Part shown: positions 1 to 7,926 of the stretch, in pieces
How the letters are laid out: each line of letters begins with the position of its first letter
How positions within the stretch are numbered: the stretch's first letter is position 1
Source of the DNA: Verrucomicrobiia bacterium
GTDB lineage: Bacteria > Verrucomicrobiota > Verrucomicrobiia > Limisphaerales > JAEYXS01
NCBI GenBank assembly: GCA_036405135.1
Contig: DASWYF010000013.1
Location: 293,538-357,537 of the forward strand
Reading direction: 5' to 3'
DNA length: 64,000 nt
Notes under the pieces: model-generated
The model's database searches: none
Told to the model about the DNA's origin: nothing
What the model saw: only the letters and a program-made list of their open reading frames with translations
Translations under genes and position numbers: made by a program

Positions 1-378
1 TTTGACGGCTTGCTCTAAGGTGGGATGACGTTGGGAGAAGCCGCCTTCACGAGTCTTGCGCGGGTGAAAGAGGAAGCGGATGCAAGGGCCGCGTTCCTCG
101 GAGATCTGCACGCGGATGCAATGATCGTGCGCGAGAAAGACGAGGTTCGTCAGGTTGTTGAAGTCGAACGTGGAGAAGTTCTGACGTTGCACGTTCACGG
201 CCACGTAGTATTCGTGCGACCACTCCACCTTGCGGATATCGCCGGGGAAGTGGTGAAGGCCATTGAAGAGATCATCGAGCAGGACGGCCACGCGAAGGCC
301 GGTCGGTGAAATTTCTTTTGCGCCGTTGGCTTTCAGGAATTTGCTGGCGGCTTCGGTGCGTTCGGGTGAGATGGGCAT
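1..378 (-). CDS. Hypothetical protein, truncated by the window edge
   Basis: An open minus-strand frame of 126 codons starts at ATG (378-376) with MPISPERTEAASKFL and runs off the left edge, so the C-terminus is missing. It continues the strand and tight spacing of the downstream mobile-element genes, with only 37 bases to the methyltransferase gene. The visible part is soluble, with no signal peptide or membrane segment. I do not recognise the family. The plus-strand ORFs over it are its shadows. Confidence 0.6.
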   Translation of the reverse strand, partial: MPISPERTEAASKFLKANGAKEISPTGLRVAVLLDDLFNGLHHFPGDIRKVEWSHEYYVAVNVQRQNFSTFDFNNLTNLVFLAHDHCIRVQISEERGPCIRFLFHPRKTREGGFSQRHPTLEQAVK

Positions 379-415
379 AAAGTTTTGTTTCGAGTTTCTT
401 GTTTTTGGTTTCGGG

Positions 416-1186
416 TTAGCGGTGGAGTTCGACGAGCATGGTGCGGATGTCGGTGCCGGATTCGCGGAAGGTCTTGGCGGGAATCTCTTCGGCGTGGCCG
501 TGTTGCTCTACGAGCTTGCGAAAGCCGTGGTGACGTTCGTCAGTGCGCCATGTCCAGCCGGGAGCGGTGATGGCCACCAAGCGGCCATGTGGGGCGAGAA
601 GATTGAATGCGCGATAGACATGCTCAATGTCCTGACCGTTGCGGAAAGGCGGGTTCATGATGATGCGATCGAAACGGAGGTTTCGGTCCAGCTTCATGAA
701 GTCGGTGCCGAGCCAGTTGATGACGGGGCCAAACTTTTTGAGCAGGATCTGCTGCCGCTTGGCATCCAGTTCACACACGCCAATGCTCAAGCGGGTGGGG
801 CACTGTTCCATGATGGCCGCGATGATGGAGCCTTCACCGGCGCTGGGTTCCAAGACGGTGTGTTCCGGCATGATTCCCGCTTGCATCACCATGCGCTCGG
901 CGAGATCCGCCGGAGTGGCGAAGAACTGGGTGAGTTTCTTTTCGTCCACGGCGCGCTCCACCAGGCCGAACATGATGGCGTCTTGGATGGCATCGGCGGG
1001 GTCTTCATCGAAGATGTGGGCCTTCTTCTTGGTGTTCCACTTGCCGCCGAGGTTGGTGAGGATTTTGTTCACCTGCTCGTAGATGTTGCGATCGAGACCG
1101 CCTTCCGGGAGGAAGAGGCTGGTGCCTTCGCAACGGCATCGTTTCAGGATTTCGAGGATGTGAGGTTGGATGGTGATGGTGGACAT
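416..1186 (-). CDS. SAM-dependent DNA methyltransferase, NPPF type
   Basis: A 256-residue class I methyltransferase. Motif I is EPSAGEG (residues 113-119), which binds S-adenosylmethionine, and the catalytic motif is NPPF (178-181), the N6-adenine/N4-cytosine DNA methyltransferase signature. The first 100 residues resemble the N-terminal part of plasmid and phage proteins that carry a small DUF before the methyltransferase fold. No restriction partner is adjacent. The likely role is modifying element DNA to evade host restriction, inferred from context. The target base is most likely adenine, but the sequence does not prove it. Confidence 0.8.
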   Translation of the reverse strand: MSTITIQPHILEILKRCRCEGTSLFLPEGGLDRNIYEQVNKILTNLGGKWNTKKKAHIFDEDPADAIQDAIMFGLVERAVDEKKLTQFFATPADLAERMVMQAGIMPEHTVLEPSAGEGSIIAAIMEQCPTRLSIGVCELDAKRQQILLKKFGPVINWLGTDFMKLDRNLRFDRIIMNPPFRNGQDIEHVYRAFNLLAPHGRLVAITAPGWTWRTDERHHGFRKLVEQHGHAEEIPAKTFRESGTDIRTMLVELHR

Positions 1187-1192
1187 GATTGG

Positions 1193-1639
1193 TTATTTGG
1201 TTTCGGTTGACGGTTGAGTGGACAAAGTGGCGAGTGATGCATGGATCTCGCTGGCGGCAAAATCCATGAAGTGAGTGCCATCGGTGTAGCAGAGGATGCC
1301 GACATCAAGTGGCACGACGGGCGCTTTGTAATGAGCACTCTTTTCCAGCTTGGTCTGGATCTCTGGGGAGTTTGCGCCTATCTCTTTGTAGCCATCGGAG
1401 CCGCGTCCGTAGGAGAAAAGCCAAATCTTGCTGCGCCCTGCACCTTCCTTCTTGAACCAATGTTTCACTACTTCGGGGATGACATCGGCGAGGATGGGCA
1501 CAGGAACTGGATCGCCATTCCAAAACGGTATGCAGGCTTGGCAGACTTCGCCCGCCACCGCTAAAGATTTTCGGATCAGAATGACGCAGCACTTGGGGCA
1601 GACTGCGGGGAGGGAGTTGGTTTCGGTGATAGTATTCAT
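1193..1639 (-). CDS. Hypothetical protein with two Cys pairs
   Basis: A 148-residue protein of unknown function. I place the start at ATG 1639, which overlaps the stop of the upstream gene as ATGA, typical of translational coupling; a longer frame to 1699 is open but would overlap the neighbour further. Near the N-terminus are two CxxC pairs (CPKC around residue 14 and CQAC around residue 34), which could bind zinc as a small ribbon. The rest has no recognised domain. Confidence 0.65.
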   Translation of the reverse strand: MNTITETNSLPAVCPKCCVILIRKSLAVAGEVCQACIPFWNGDPVPVPILADVIPEVVKHWFKKEGAGRSKIWLFSYGRGSDGYKEIGANSPEIQTKLEKSAHYKAPVVPLDVGILCYTDGTHFMDFAASEIHASLATLSTQPSTETK

Positions 1640-2157
1640 TTGCGGAATTTGTATTTGGGATGTATCCAGCGTTTTTTGCCGGCGCGTGGATCTTCCCAAG
1701 CGCGGATAGATTTGAAGGTGTCGCGGGGCAAACGCTTATCGCCAATCAACTGAAGTTGCCGGCGGATGCGAAGCTGATGCCAAGGGGACTGGTGATAAAC
1801 GGTGATGGTGTGGATCGCTCCAAGGAGAAATACAGGATCGCGCGGGATTTGGATCTCTGGATGGTTCCAATAGCGGAGCAGACCTTGGCGGGTGATGGGC
1901 GGCAGTTCATTTACCTTTGCCCTTGCCCTGCGCCAATTGACTGCCCAGCGTTCGCGCCAATCCTGATTGAATTGGGCGCAGTGCTTCTCAAGTGAGTCCA
2001 CTCGCTCTTCAGCGGAGGTATGGGTGACCAGTTCAGGGAAGAGAGCATACTTGTCCTTCTCTTTGGCAACTGCCCTGCGGGCGGCCGCCATGCGTTGGGG
2101 AGAACGCTCCAGCTTGTAACCTTCCGCCTTGGAGTAGGGGCACTTCGTGAATCTCAT
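1636..2157 (-). CDS. Hypothetical basic protein
   Basis: A 173-residue, arginine- and lysine-rich protein without a recognised domain. Both ends overlap neighbours by four bases (ATGA at 2157-2154 with the upstream gene and at 1639-1636 with the downstream gene), so it belongs to a translationally coupled operon. The N-terminus has a single CPYS motif and the C-terminus is basic (GKKRWIHPKYKFRK). Nucleic-acid binding is possible but unproven. Confidence 0.65.
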   Translation of the reverse strand: MRFTKCPYSKAEGYKLERSPQRMAAARRAVAKEKDKYALFPELVTHTSAEERVDSLEKHCAQFNQDWRERWAVNWRRARAKVNELPPITRQGLLRYWNHPEIQIPRDPVFLLGAIHTITVYHQSPWHQLRIRRQLQLIGDKRLPRDTFKSIRAWEDPRAGKKRWIHPKYKFRK

Positions 2158-2684
2158 GCCGTGAGGAGTTCGCGTGGGGTGCAGTGGTGACTGGTGGCGA
2201 GGTCTTTCAGGTGGTTCAGTCCCAGGTGTGAAACGAAGGCGGCGACCTTCTGGCGATCGAGGGTTTGCACGCGCTTCCAGATGTCGCGGTAGAAGTCGTC
2301 GTCGCGTGCTTCGATATCAAAGCCTTTGGTGTGGCGCAGGAGGTTGAGGAGGTGTGGGAAATCCTTCTTCAGGATGGTCCAGCTTTCCCAGTAGTAGTTC
2401 CCGCCAGCGCCGTAACTGGTGTAGCGGATCTTGCGCTTGGATTTGCCGAGGATGAGACGTTTGCGACTGGACTGGATGCGGACGGGGTAGTCCACACCTT
2501 CCATCGTGCGTGCGTCAATGAACGTGCTGCCGCTCAGGAGTTCAAAGGTGCAGCCCATGTCATCCACCCCGGGAATACTGAGGTGGATGTCGATTTCAAA
2601 GTGGGTGCAGTTGCCGGTGCAGTGGGGTTCGGCATAGCCGAGGTTAAGGCGCGGCGACCAGTTAATGAGCAGAGATTTTTTCAT
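2154..2684 (-). CDS. Hypothetical protein
   Basis: A 176-residue protein of unknown function. The start MKKSLLINWSPRLNLGYAEP lies five bases downstream of the stop of the cytosine methyltransferase, and its stop overlaps the next start, so it is cotranscribed with them. The N-terminal half alternates short beta-like stretches and contains a HCTGNCTHFE segment. The C-terminal half looks helical. No signal peptide and no known motif. Confidence 0.6.
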   Translation of the reverse strand: MKKSLLINWSPRLNLGYAEPHCTGNCTHFEIDIHLSIPGVDDMGCTFELLSGSTFIDARTMEGVDYPVRIQSSRKRLILGKSKRKIRYTSYGAGGNYYWESWTILKKDFPHLLNLLRHTKGFDIEARDDDFYRDIWKRVQTLDRQKVAAFVSHLGLNHLKDLATSHHCTPRELLTA

Positions 2685-2689
2685 GGTAG

Positions 2690-4831
2690 CTACTCAGCGA
2701 AAGACATCTCGCAGAGGGCGGAGACGTCGGGGTTTTGGGTGAGGACGGCGTAGACGAGGGCGCGAGCGGTGTTGCGAGGGACGGCGTTGCCGATCTGCTT
2801 CACTACTTCGGTCTTGGTGCCGCTGAACTTGTAGTTGCGCGGGAAACCCTGCGCGAGTTGCAGTTCATGCGGCTGGAGCATCCGCCAGCGGAGACGGATG
2901 CGGAAGATGCGCCCGGCGATCTCCACGCAAGGGACAACCAGTGCGAAGCGTTCCTTGCAGGTGATGGTATCGAGCGGGTCAGCGACAGGCTGGCCGGTGG
3001 CGGTGTTGTAGAACTTGACGACGAAGGGTTTCAGTTCGGTGCCTTCAGGAACGGTGATGTGGATCTGCTCGCCCAGTTCCGTCTCAATGATGGAGATGGC
3101 ACCGGCGCAAGCCACGGCGGGCACTGGCTCGGTAGATGGACGCAAGACGCTGCCGCTTTGCTGGCCGAGCACGAAGGTGGTCATCTCCGGTTGCGCGATG
3201 GACATGGAGCCGCGTTCACCGCAGACGGCTTTCATCGGTTCATCCGGACGATGAGCGCGAATGCCACCGCTATTGCCATGCGCTGTCTCGATCAAGAGAG
3301 GTTCGAGTTCTGGCTTGGCAAAACCGTGAGTGGGTGAGCCGACGATGGAGTGCATCGGCTGGCGGGTGGTCTGGCATCGCGGGCTCTGGCCTTCACGTTC
3401 GCCGAAGGCGGTGGGGACGATGACGCCATCATACAAGCCATGATGTGCGCCGCTGGTGTTGACGGCCGTCAGAGGTCCGTTGATCGACTTGGCGGAGGCT
3501 TTCACCTGGTCGGGTGACGTGCCGCGAAGCTCGACCAAAGTAGGTTCCGCCACGCAATGACGTTGCTTGGTGGTGCCGGTGGTGAGGGGATCGGTATCAG
3601 GTGCGGTGCCATTGCCGTTCGATTGCTGGTCGATCGTGACGATGATGGGGCGGACGATCGCTTCACCGCGTGATTCGCAGGTAAGGGTTTTGAGCGGCTG
3701 ATCAACCGAGTGAACGCGGTTTAAGCCGGATTCTTTCGGCAGGATGTAAGGGCGGATGCCGAACTTCAGCAGTCCGTTGTAGATGCGGGCGATGGTCTTC
3801 GGTGAGAGGGGTAAGCCGTTGTATTGCTTCTTGCCGGGCATCTCATCGAGGTAACGGCCTTCGAGCGACCAATCAATGCACTCGGCGGCAGAGCGCCATG
3901 GACGCAGCTTCGGTGCGGTGCTGGCGAAGAGGTCGGGTGAGTCCGCACTTTGACGGGCGAGGATTTCCTCCATCGGTGCATTCGTGCGGTTGGGCCAGAC
4001 GATCTTGAGATTGCCACGGACAGCTTGCACGAAGAGGCGCTGACGGGTGGTGGGATCGTTGTAATCGGCACAGCAGATGAGTTTCCACGCGACCTTGTAG
4101 CCGAGGGATTCGAGCATTCCTTTCCAAGCGAGGAAGGTCTTGCCCTTGTAACGGGGATCGGGAATCCAGACGTTGCACATCTTCTCCTGCTTCGTCTTCG
4201 GGCAGTGCTTCATCCAAAGCTGACGGAGTGAAGGTGCGCGTTTGGTTTTCTTGCGATTAGCCTTCTTCCATTTGGCGCGATAGGAATTGATCGTCTGCTC
4301 GTTGGTCTTCTCAGACCATTCGGTGAGAGACAACGACGGCCACTTCACTTTCTCCATGCGGCGGACTTTCATGAGCGGTCCCCATTCGAGGAACTCGGGC
4401 ACGTTCTCCACGAGGATGATGCGGGGCTGCAATGCCTCGGCCCAGCGGGTGACGCAATGGGCGGTGGCGCGGGACTGTTCGTTCATGGGCTTGCCGCCCC
4501 GTGCCCGCGAGTGATGCGTGCATTCAGGCGAGGCCCAGAGGACGTCCAGTTCACCGAGCTTGTAGAGGGAGCGGGGATTGATGTCGTCCACGCCGGTGCA
4601 GTAGTGACGGTCCTTGGGATGGTTCTTGCGGATGGTGCGGATGGCGACCTTCCAGTGATTGATGTGCGTGCTCTCGGGATCGTACTGGGCAGCGCGCATG
4701 GCTTCCTTCGCGCCATTGGAGGTGCCGCCTCCGCCGCAGAAGAGATCCACGAAGCGGAGCGTCTTGCGCTTGGGTGTGTGCCTGGTGCAAAGAGCGCGGG
4801 CAGATGGAGCGGGAAGGTCTAGGGTTTGCAT
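2690..4831 (-). CDS. Large C5-cytosine DNA methyltransferase
   Basis: A 713-residue C5-cytosine methyltransferase, much longer than the usual 330-450. Motif I is VDLFCGGGGTSNG (about residues 28-40). The catalytic loop reads SPECTHHS (about 100-107), keeping the nucleophilic Cys but with Glu where most enzymes have Pro-Cys. Motif VI is ENVPEF (about 141) and motif VIII contains TRQRLF. The C-terminal motifs IX-X (QGFPRNYKFSG, QIGNAVPRNTA) are intact. Between them is an insert of about 250 residues with repeated units of the type D-x-P-L-x-T-[IV]-T, a layout I associate with phage and plasmid enzymes. The likely role is protecting element DNA. No cognate nuclease is visible. Confidence 0.9.
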   Translation of the reverse strand: MQTLDLPAPSARALCTRHTPKRKTLRFVDLFCGGGGTSNGAKEAMRAAQYDPESTHINHWKVAIRTIRKNHPKDRHYCTGVDDINPRSLYKLGELDVLWASPECTHHSRARGGKPMNEQSRATAHCVTRWAEALQPRIILVENVPEFLEWGPLMKVRRMEKVKWPSLSLTEWSEKTNEQTINSYRAKWKKANRKKTKRAPSLRQLWMKHCPKTKQEKMCNVWIPDPRYKGKTFLAWKGMLESLGYKVAWKLICCADYNDPTTRQRLFVQAVRGNLKIVWPNRTNAPMEEILARQSADSPDLFASTAPKLRPWRSAAECIDWSLEGRYLDEMPGKKQYNGLPLSPKTIARIYNGLLKFGIRPYILPKESGLNRVHSVDQPLKTLTCESRGEAIVRPIIVTIDQQSNGNGTAPDTDPLTTGTTKQRHCVAEPTLVELRGTSPDQVKASAKSINGPLTAVNTSGAHHGLYDGVIVPTAFGEREGQSPRCQTTRQPMHSIVGSPTHGFAKPELEPLLIETAHGNSGGIRAHRPDEPMKAVCGERGSMSIAQPEMTTFVLGQQSGSVLRPSTEPVPAVACAGAISIIETELGEQIHITVPEGTELKPFVVKFYNTATGQPVADPLDTITCKERFALVVPCVEIAGRIFRIRLRWRMLQPHELQLAQGFPRNYKFSGTKTEVVKQIGNAVPRNTARALVYAVLTQNPDVSALCEMSFAE

Positions 4832-4881
4832 GGGGAGAGGGGGTTAACCGCAGATGGACGCAGATAAACGCAGATGAGGGA

Positions 4882-5286
4882 TCAGCCGAGGTGGATGATG
4901 TTGAGCTGGGTGGACGCGTAGCCGCAGACGCGGACTAATCGAACCAAGTCATCAGCGTGGTATCTTTCGGAGACAATGATGATGTGGTGGAAATTTAGCT
5001 GGAGCTTGCGGAGGACTTTTTGAAATGGAACGCGCCGACCTTGGTGAGGTGAAAGAGGAGTGTTTGAGGCGCTTAAATCTACCAAGCCTACATTCAATTT
5101 TTTAGGGAGTTTGGTTAAGCTCCCGTATAAATTCGCCGCCAGTGTGCTTTTGCCTGAACCTATTTCACCGGAGATGATGGTGATGGTGGCCTGATCTTTC
5201 CGCATCGAGCGCGTGATGGTGAGTTTCGCGTCTGTAGCGTTGAGATTGTGGGCGCGTAGGAGGGAGAGGGGTGAGGTGGTTTTCAT
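4882..5286 (-). CDS. Small P-loop NTPase, copy A
   Basis: A 134-residue protein with a Walker A motif GEIGSGKS (residues 40-47) and a hydrophobic strand FHHIIIVSE that could be the Walker B strand. It is a clear paralogue of the protein at 5571-5945: both end with a KxLxxxQxNFHHxIxV segment and a QxNxIxL tail. It is too short for a full helicase or packaging ATPase, so a kinase-like or regulatory ATPase is more likely. Function unknown. Confidence 0.7.
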   Translation of the reverse strand: MKTTSPLSLLRAHNLNATDAKLTITRSMRKDQATITIISGEIGSGKSTLAANLYGSLTKLPKKLNVGLVDLSASNTPLSPHQGRRVPFQKVLRKLQLNFHHIIIVSERYHADDLVRLVRVCGYASTQLNIIHLG

Positions 5287-5522
5287 GGTGTGGCGATGAA
5301 GGGTTGAAGTTGTGGGACGTTCTTCGTGGGGATCGCGGAAGGTGTGAACTCATACGCGACATACGCATGGTTGGAGTGGCGGATGCGCGAGCCATCCGCC
5401 AGTTCGTCCATGCCGCAGGGGATGGCACCGATGAACAGATCGCGGACCGGAGGACGGAACCACTGCTTCATGCGGAGGCGGCGGAGTTTGAGACGCTTCT
5501 TGCGGGTGAGGGGTTTGTTCAT
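5283..5522 (-). CDS. Hypothetical small basic protein
   Basis: A 79-residue protein starting MNKPLTRKKRLKLRRLRMKQ, so the first 20 residues are strongly basic. Its stop overlaps the start of P-loop copy A by four bases (ATGA), which supports real, coupled translation. No domain recognised. It sits between the two P-loop paralogues and may belong to their complex, though that is inference. Confidence 0.6.
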   Translation of the reverse strand: MNKPLTRKKRLKLRRLRMKQWFRPPVRDLFIGAIPCGMDELADGSRIRHSNHAYVAYEFTPSAIPTKNVPQLQPFIATP

Positions 5523-5570
5523 GGGGAGAGAGGGTTAAACCGCTAAATACGCGGAATACACGAACGGGGT

Positions 5571-5945
5571 TTAGGTGAGATTGATGACGTTGATCTGCGT
5601 GTTCTTATGGCAACGCCGGCGGATTAGCTCCATGAACTCACCGCCCATGGGTTCAATCACCAATATGAGGTGATGGAAATTGCGCTGGATACGTTTGAGA
5701 TATTTGCGTGTCTCTACCGCACGAAATGAATGGTTGGCGTCATCAATGACTACTGCGCGAGTACGGGAATCTCCGTATGTCAGAGCGTCATATAATTTCT
5801 TCGCCAGTGTGGACTTGCCGCAGCCCATCCTCCCGGTGATGAAGGTAATAGTGGCGGGAAACTGGTCCTTTTTTAATCGTCTGCAAACTGTGTCGCTGTG
5901 TTTGAAATTATGGTGATGAGTCCAGAAAAATGGGCTTTTTTTCAT
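5571..5945 (-). CDS. Small P-loop NTPase, copy B
   Basis: A 124-residue protein with Walker A GRMGCGKS (residues 38-45), followed by VVIDDANHSF and an NFHHLILVIE strand. The start is placed at MKKSPFFW (5945) because a longer frame to 6113 would run into the preceding gene. It is a paralogue of copy A 285 bases downstream, so the pair arose by duplication. Two different Walker A middles (EIGSG and RMGCG) suggest an older divergence or heteromer. Function unknown. Confidence 0.7.
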   Translation of the reverse strand: MKKSPFFWTHHHNFKHSDTVCRRLKKDQFPATITFITGRMGCGKSTLAKKLYDALTYGDSRTRAVVIDDANHSFRAVETRKYLKRIQRNFHHLILVIEPMGGEFMELIRRRCHKNTQINVINLT

Positions 5946-5988
5946 AGTGGTGTGCTTACTCAGGTTTGAGGATGGCCTTGGCGATTTG

Positions 5989-6855
5989 TTAGCCGTTGAG
6001 AGGAGGTGGTTCGGAGAGATGGAGAGCTTCACGGAGAAGCTTCCAAGCGATTTCTCGTTTGGCTGTTTCCTTCTTGGACATGTATTCCGACTGGTAGGGC
6101 AATCCGCCGCCACCCCATTCCGCCTTCATGAAGGGAGCGGCCAAGGTGCCCATGGCCTTGAGGGCGGTTTCGAGCTGGGCGATGCGCTGGTGCTGCTGGA
6201 GGACGTAGGTGGGGATCAGTGCATCGAAGAGGTGATAAAAATCGTCTGCCCGTTTGATGATGTACCAAGCTGGGGAACTGAATGCTTCTTCGATTTTGTC
6301 ATGGGAGATCAGTTGCTCCACATCAAGGCACGCTTGGCGATGTGTCGGTGATAATTCGTTCCAGTTGATTTCCTCTTTCAATTCTTCAATGACTTCCTCC
6401 ATGATTTTCCGTAGCTGCGTGTCCCGCGCCTCTTTGCTCCAAAAGAAATCCGAATCTGGTGTGCCATTGTGGATGTCGTAATGGATGACATACACGGTGG
6501 GATTTTTATCGGTGGAGGTGAGGTCTTGGATCAGCGGGACGAAGTCTTCCAAGATGAGTTGCATCGTCTGGTCGCGGGCGGTCTTGCAATCGTCGTCGTA
6601 GCCTTCGTGCGGCTTGGGCAGGAGGCGTGCGCCGAGATCCACGACGCGTTTCACCAAATCGAAGCGGTGCGTGGTCTTGTCGCAGTTCGGGCAGAGGACG
6701 GTCTTGAAACCGTCGATCGTGACGCAGCAGAGGAACTGCGGGTGCATGTCCACATGGCAGATGTAGCAGCGGCAGTGTTCGTCCTTGGGATGTTCCGCGA
6801 GGCAGTAGGAGCATTGCGGGATGGGCTCCGGTTCGGTGAGGGCAGGTGTGGTCAT
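5989..6855 (-). CDS. Hypothetical zinc-finger protein
   Basis: A 288-residue protein with an N-terminal cysteine/histidine cluster: CSYC, then CRCYICHVDMH, CC and CPNC within residues 15-65, arranged like two or three zinc-binding ribbons. The remaining 220 residues are mostly helical and acidic (EEVIEELKEEINWNELS). No enzymatic motif recognised. It lies in the minus-strand operon, 12 bases downstream of the next gene. It may be a DNA- or protein-binding adaptor of the element. Confidence 0.6.
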   Translation of the reverse strand: MTTPALTEPEPIPQCSYCLAEHPKDEHCRCYICHVDMHPQFLCCVTIDGFKTVLCPNCDKTTHRFDLVKRVVDLGARLLPKPHEGYDDDCKTARDQTMQLILEDFVPLIQDLTSTDKNPTVYVIHYDIHNGTPDSDFFWSKEARDTQLRKIMEEVIEELKEEINWNELSPTHRQACLDVEQLISHDKIEEAFSSPAWYIIKRADDFYHLFDALIPTYVLQQHQRIAQLETALKAMGTLAAPFMKAEWGGGGLPYQSEYMSKKETAKREIAWKLLREALHLSEPPPLNG

Positions 6856-6867
6856 AGTAGGGGTGAG

Positions 6868-7287
6868 TTACTTGAGGTTGCAGATGCAGTGGTGACGGTT
6901 GAGGACTTCGGCCATGCGTTCGCAGATGGCCTGGCCGAAGCAGTAAATCATGGTGACTTTCCGCCCTTGGATCGTCTGGTCGGCATACATCCAGAAGATC
7001 TTGCACTCGTGAAACCGGCGGAAGAGATGGGAGAAGCTGGACCCGTTATCCAATACGACCTGATGGCCGACTGGGTTGGGGAACTCAGCGAAAATGATGC
7101 TGAACTGCTTGCCCATGTCCCGAAGCGGGGCGTCACCGATCAGCATGATGGCGAGTCCGGGATCGGGAATGGCTGCATCCGCATCTTTGACCATGCATAA
7201 GCGGTCCCTGCTATGCCGACAGGCGGTCAGGTAGAGGGTCGCAACGCAGGGCAGCTCATCGGATTTATAAGAAGCGGTTGGTTTCAT
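6868..7287 (-). CDS. Hypothetical protein downstream of an operator palindrome
   Basis: A 139-residue protein. The start is set at MKPTASYKSDELP (7287) rather than the in-frame ATG at 7335, which would begin upstream of a regulatory palindrome. It contains scattered Cys and His (CRHSRDRLC, HHCIC) and no known domain. Twenty-two bases upstream lies CCATAAAATATGG (7310-7322), identical to the palindrome beside the XRE repressor near 18,355. This gene is therefore probably the first of a repressor-controlled operon reading leftward. Confidence 0.6.
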   Translation of the reverse strand: MKPTASYKSDELPCVATLYLTACRHSRDRLCMVKDADAAIPDPGLAIMLIGDAPLRDMGKQFSIIFAEFPNPVGHQVVLDNGSSFSHLFRRFHECKIFWMYADQTIQGRKVTMIYCFGQAICERMAEVLNRHHCICNLK

Positions 7288-7309
7288 GGTATCAGTTTTA
7301 AATGGTTGA

Positions 7310-7322
7310 CCATAAAATATGG
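7310..7322. promoter_or_regulatory. Operator palindrome CCATAAAATATGG, copy 1
   Basis: A 13-base palindrome (CCATA-AAA-TATGG) preceded by TTGA, in the intergenic region upstream of the minus-strand gene at 6868-7287. The same TTGACCATAAAATATGGA string occurs at 18,345-18,362 by the XRE gene. A half-site-like CCATAAAA and its inverted TTTTATGG also occur at 7,427-7,457. It is probably the binding site of the XRE repressor at 17826-18254. Confidence 0.55.
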
Positions 7323-7480
7323 AAAAAACAGGCAAGCGAAACTGCCCGAGAGGAGAATGAACAAAGCGGGAAATGAAGACGCGAGAGTTCTGGGATGGTG
7401 CAATCCATGCCTCAGACTACATTATTCCATAAAAAATAGTAAAACTAAATTTTATGGAGAAGTAACCGAACATATCCGAA
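7323..7480. other. AT-rich intergenic region with inverted operator half-sites
   Basis: No convincing gene. It contains CCATAAAAAATAG and, 15 bases on, AATTTTATGG, forming an inverted pair around 7427-7457 that resembles the operator at 7310. This is probably the regulatory region for the genes reading left from 7287. Confidence 0.35.
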
Positions 7481-7729
7481 TCAGTTCCGGGAGGTGTGCA
7501 GTTGTTTGAAGGTGCGCAGGTCATCACCGGCCTGTTTCAATTCCTGTTTGACCTGGGCGAGTTCATCCAGCAGCGCCTTGGTGTGGCCTTCCTCGAGGCG
7601 GTCCACCAGAGACTGGCGGGCGGCGGTGAGGGCGGCGATGCGTTCTTCGGTGAGCCGGATGTTCTCTGTGTTAGAGGGCACTCCGGTGAAGATAACGGCA
7701 AGCACACCAAGGGGCAAGCGGATGAGCAT
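7481..7729 (-). CDS. Small protein with hydrophobic N-terminus and coiled coil
   Basis: An 82-residue protein. Residues 1-16 (MLIRLPLGVLAVIFTG) look like a signal or membrane anchor, and residues 25-75 form a heptad-rich coiled coil (RIAALTAARQSLVDRLEEG). The layout recalls small phage spanin or lysis accessory proteins, but no lipobox or partner is seen. It is two bases from the next gene, so cotranscribed. Confidence 0.5.
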   Translation of the reverse strand: MLIRLPLGVLAVIFTGVPSNTENIRLTEERIAALTAARQSLVDRLEEGHTKALLDELAQVKQELKQAGDDLRTFKQLHTSRN

Positions 7730-7731
7730 GG

Positions 7732-7923
7732 TCAGTTGGAGGTTAGGTTGGTTGGTGGGAGGGGCAGACGGGCCTGCGCCTGATCGGCAGCGGCCTTGTC
7801 CGCCTTTTGCATCTCCAGTTCGCGGGAGATACGTTCGCCATCCGCCGTGGTGCCAATCCCGAGATTGAAAGAGGCGGTGGTGAAGGCGAATTCCGGTATG
7901 TGAATGAGTTTCTTGTTGTTCAT
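7732..7923 (-). CDS. Hypothetical small protein
   Basis: A 63-residue protein (MNKKLIH-like start, MNNKKLIHIPEF) between two tightly spaced genes: two bases from the coiled-coil gene and three from the AAA+ ATPase. No motif recognised; the middle has a charged RISRELEMQKADKAAAD helix. Support is positional only. Confidence 0.5.
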   Translation of the reverse strand: MNNKKLIHIPEFAFTTASFNLGIGTTADGERISRELEMQKADKAAADQAQARLPLPPTNLTSN

Positions 7924-7926
7924 AGG

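Noticed and set aside
263..1210. Long plus-strand ORF (315 codons) opposite the methyltransferase
   Set aside because: It is a mirror frame of the clearly coding minus-strand methyltransferase with its EPSAGEG and NPPF motifs; no independent motif.
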